Assembly (NCBI RefSeq): GCF_017873335.1
Contig: NZ_JAGGKB010000001.1
Coordinates: forward strand, 372,001 to 436,000
Direction: 5' to 3'
Source: Thermococcus stetteri
GTDB lineage: Archaea; Methanobacteriota_B; Thermococci; Thermococcales; Thermococcaceae
DNA length: 64,000 nucleotides
The notes under the pieces: model-generated
The model's database searches: none
Told to the model about the DNA's origin: nothing
Seen by the model: only the letters and a program-made list of their open reading frames with translations
Translations under genes and position numbers: made by a program
Part shown: positions 63,862 to 64,000 of the stretch, one piece after another
Numbering within the stretch: the first letter of the stretch is position 1
Layout of the letters: each line of letters opens with the position of its first letter

Positions 63862-64000
63862 GACTCATCACCCCTGAGAACCTCAATCAGTTTCTCAACC
63901 TTTCTCAGAACCTCAAAAGGAGTTCCTCCAAAGATGTAAACGAGCGGCTCGACACCCTCCCCGCCCTCATCTATGACCGCGTCATAAACCTCCTTTTCAA
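63858..64000 (-). CDS. Partial gene, C-terminal end only
   Basis: The last 46 codons of a minus-strand gene whose start lies beyond the window. The translation ends PFEVLRKVEKLIEVLRGDES, preceded by DEGGEGVEPLVYIFGGT. No family can be recognised from this piece. The stop TGA at 63858-63860 overlaps the ATG of the YjbQ gene (ATGA), so both are in one operon. Confidence 0.8.
   Translation of the reverse strand, partial: EKEVYDAVIDEGGEGVEPLVYIFGGTPFEVLRKVEKLIEVLRGDES

Overview
The window comes from the chromosome of a hyperthermophilic euryarchaeon of the order Thermococcales, most likely a Thermococcus. The reasons are the gene content (PAN and PsmB proteasome parts, RFC-S/RFC-L, RadB, the HerA-Mre11-Rad50-NurA operon, class I LysRS, RIO2, FAU-1), archaeal TATA boxes with GGTG/GGAGG ribosome sites, a 16S-tRNA-Ala-23S rRNA operon without a linked 5S gene, and a gene order that, as far as I recall, runs like that around the T. 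kodakarensis PAN and RFC genes. RFC-S has no intein here, whereas I recall one in T. kodakarensis.

Layout. 1-9.5 kb: two small conserved genes (UPF0200, UPF0201); an ABC-2 exporter with an XRE regulator and a DUF2178 membrane protein under a promoter with two tandem palindromes; tRNA-Leu(CAA); a BlaI-type repressor with an M48 protease; dCMP deaminase; a DUF2304 / HAD-GT2 fusion / GlcNAc-1-P transferase group for lipid-linked sugars; and an orphan Cas6-like gene. 9.7-25.5 kb: PAN, RIO2, a LipS2-like radical SAM protein, two MFS transporters, plant-type asparaginase, a PhoU-like regulator, a lone 2-oxoacid oxidoreductase gamma-like subunit, a DUF1464 kinase, a beta-RFAP synthase, LysRS and several small proteins. 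25.6-30.4 kb: rRNA operon on the minus strand; both rRNAs are bracketed by long inverted repeats that fold into bulge-helix-bulge (BHB) motifs. 30.8-36.7 kb: PRPP synthase, membrane and ASCH proteins, a metallo-beta-lactamase-fold hydrolase, RadB, a scar of broken genes including a VapC tail, and FAU-1.

36.8-46 kb: MoaA, two DUF835 membrane proteins, a Trm5-family tRNA methyltransferase, both RFC subunits, Kbl, tRNA splicing endonuclease and an N-acetyltransferase, then an unannotated C/D box sRNA. 46-53.3 kb: herA-mre11-rad50-nurA, the DNA end-resection operon. 53.3-64 kb: a metal/cofactor ABC importer lacking its binding protein, proteasome beta subunit, a secreted metalloprotease-like protein, threonine synthase, a LigB-fold protein, a large membrane-anchored extracytoplasmic protein, a cDPGS-family protein, a DUF4143 ATPase behind a doubled promoter-operator, a YjbQ protein and a partial gene.

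Functional links within the window: the splicing endonuclease encoded at 45 kb is the enzyme expected to cut the BHB motifs of the rRNA operon at 25-30 kb, and the C/D sRNA at 46 kb carries a guide with a 10-nt match to 23S rRNA of the same window. PAN and PsmB together give two of the proteasome components. The most interesting accessory signals are the two tandem-palindrome promoters (4.15 kb and 62.2 kb), the Cas6-like protein that seems to lack its catalytic residues, and the long overlap between a DUF835 gene and the Trm5 gene.
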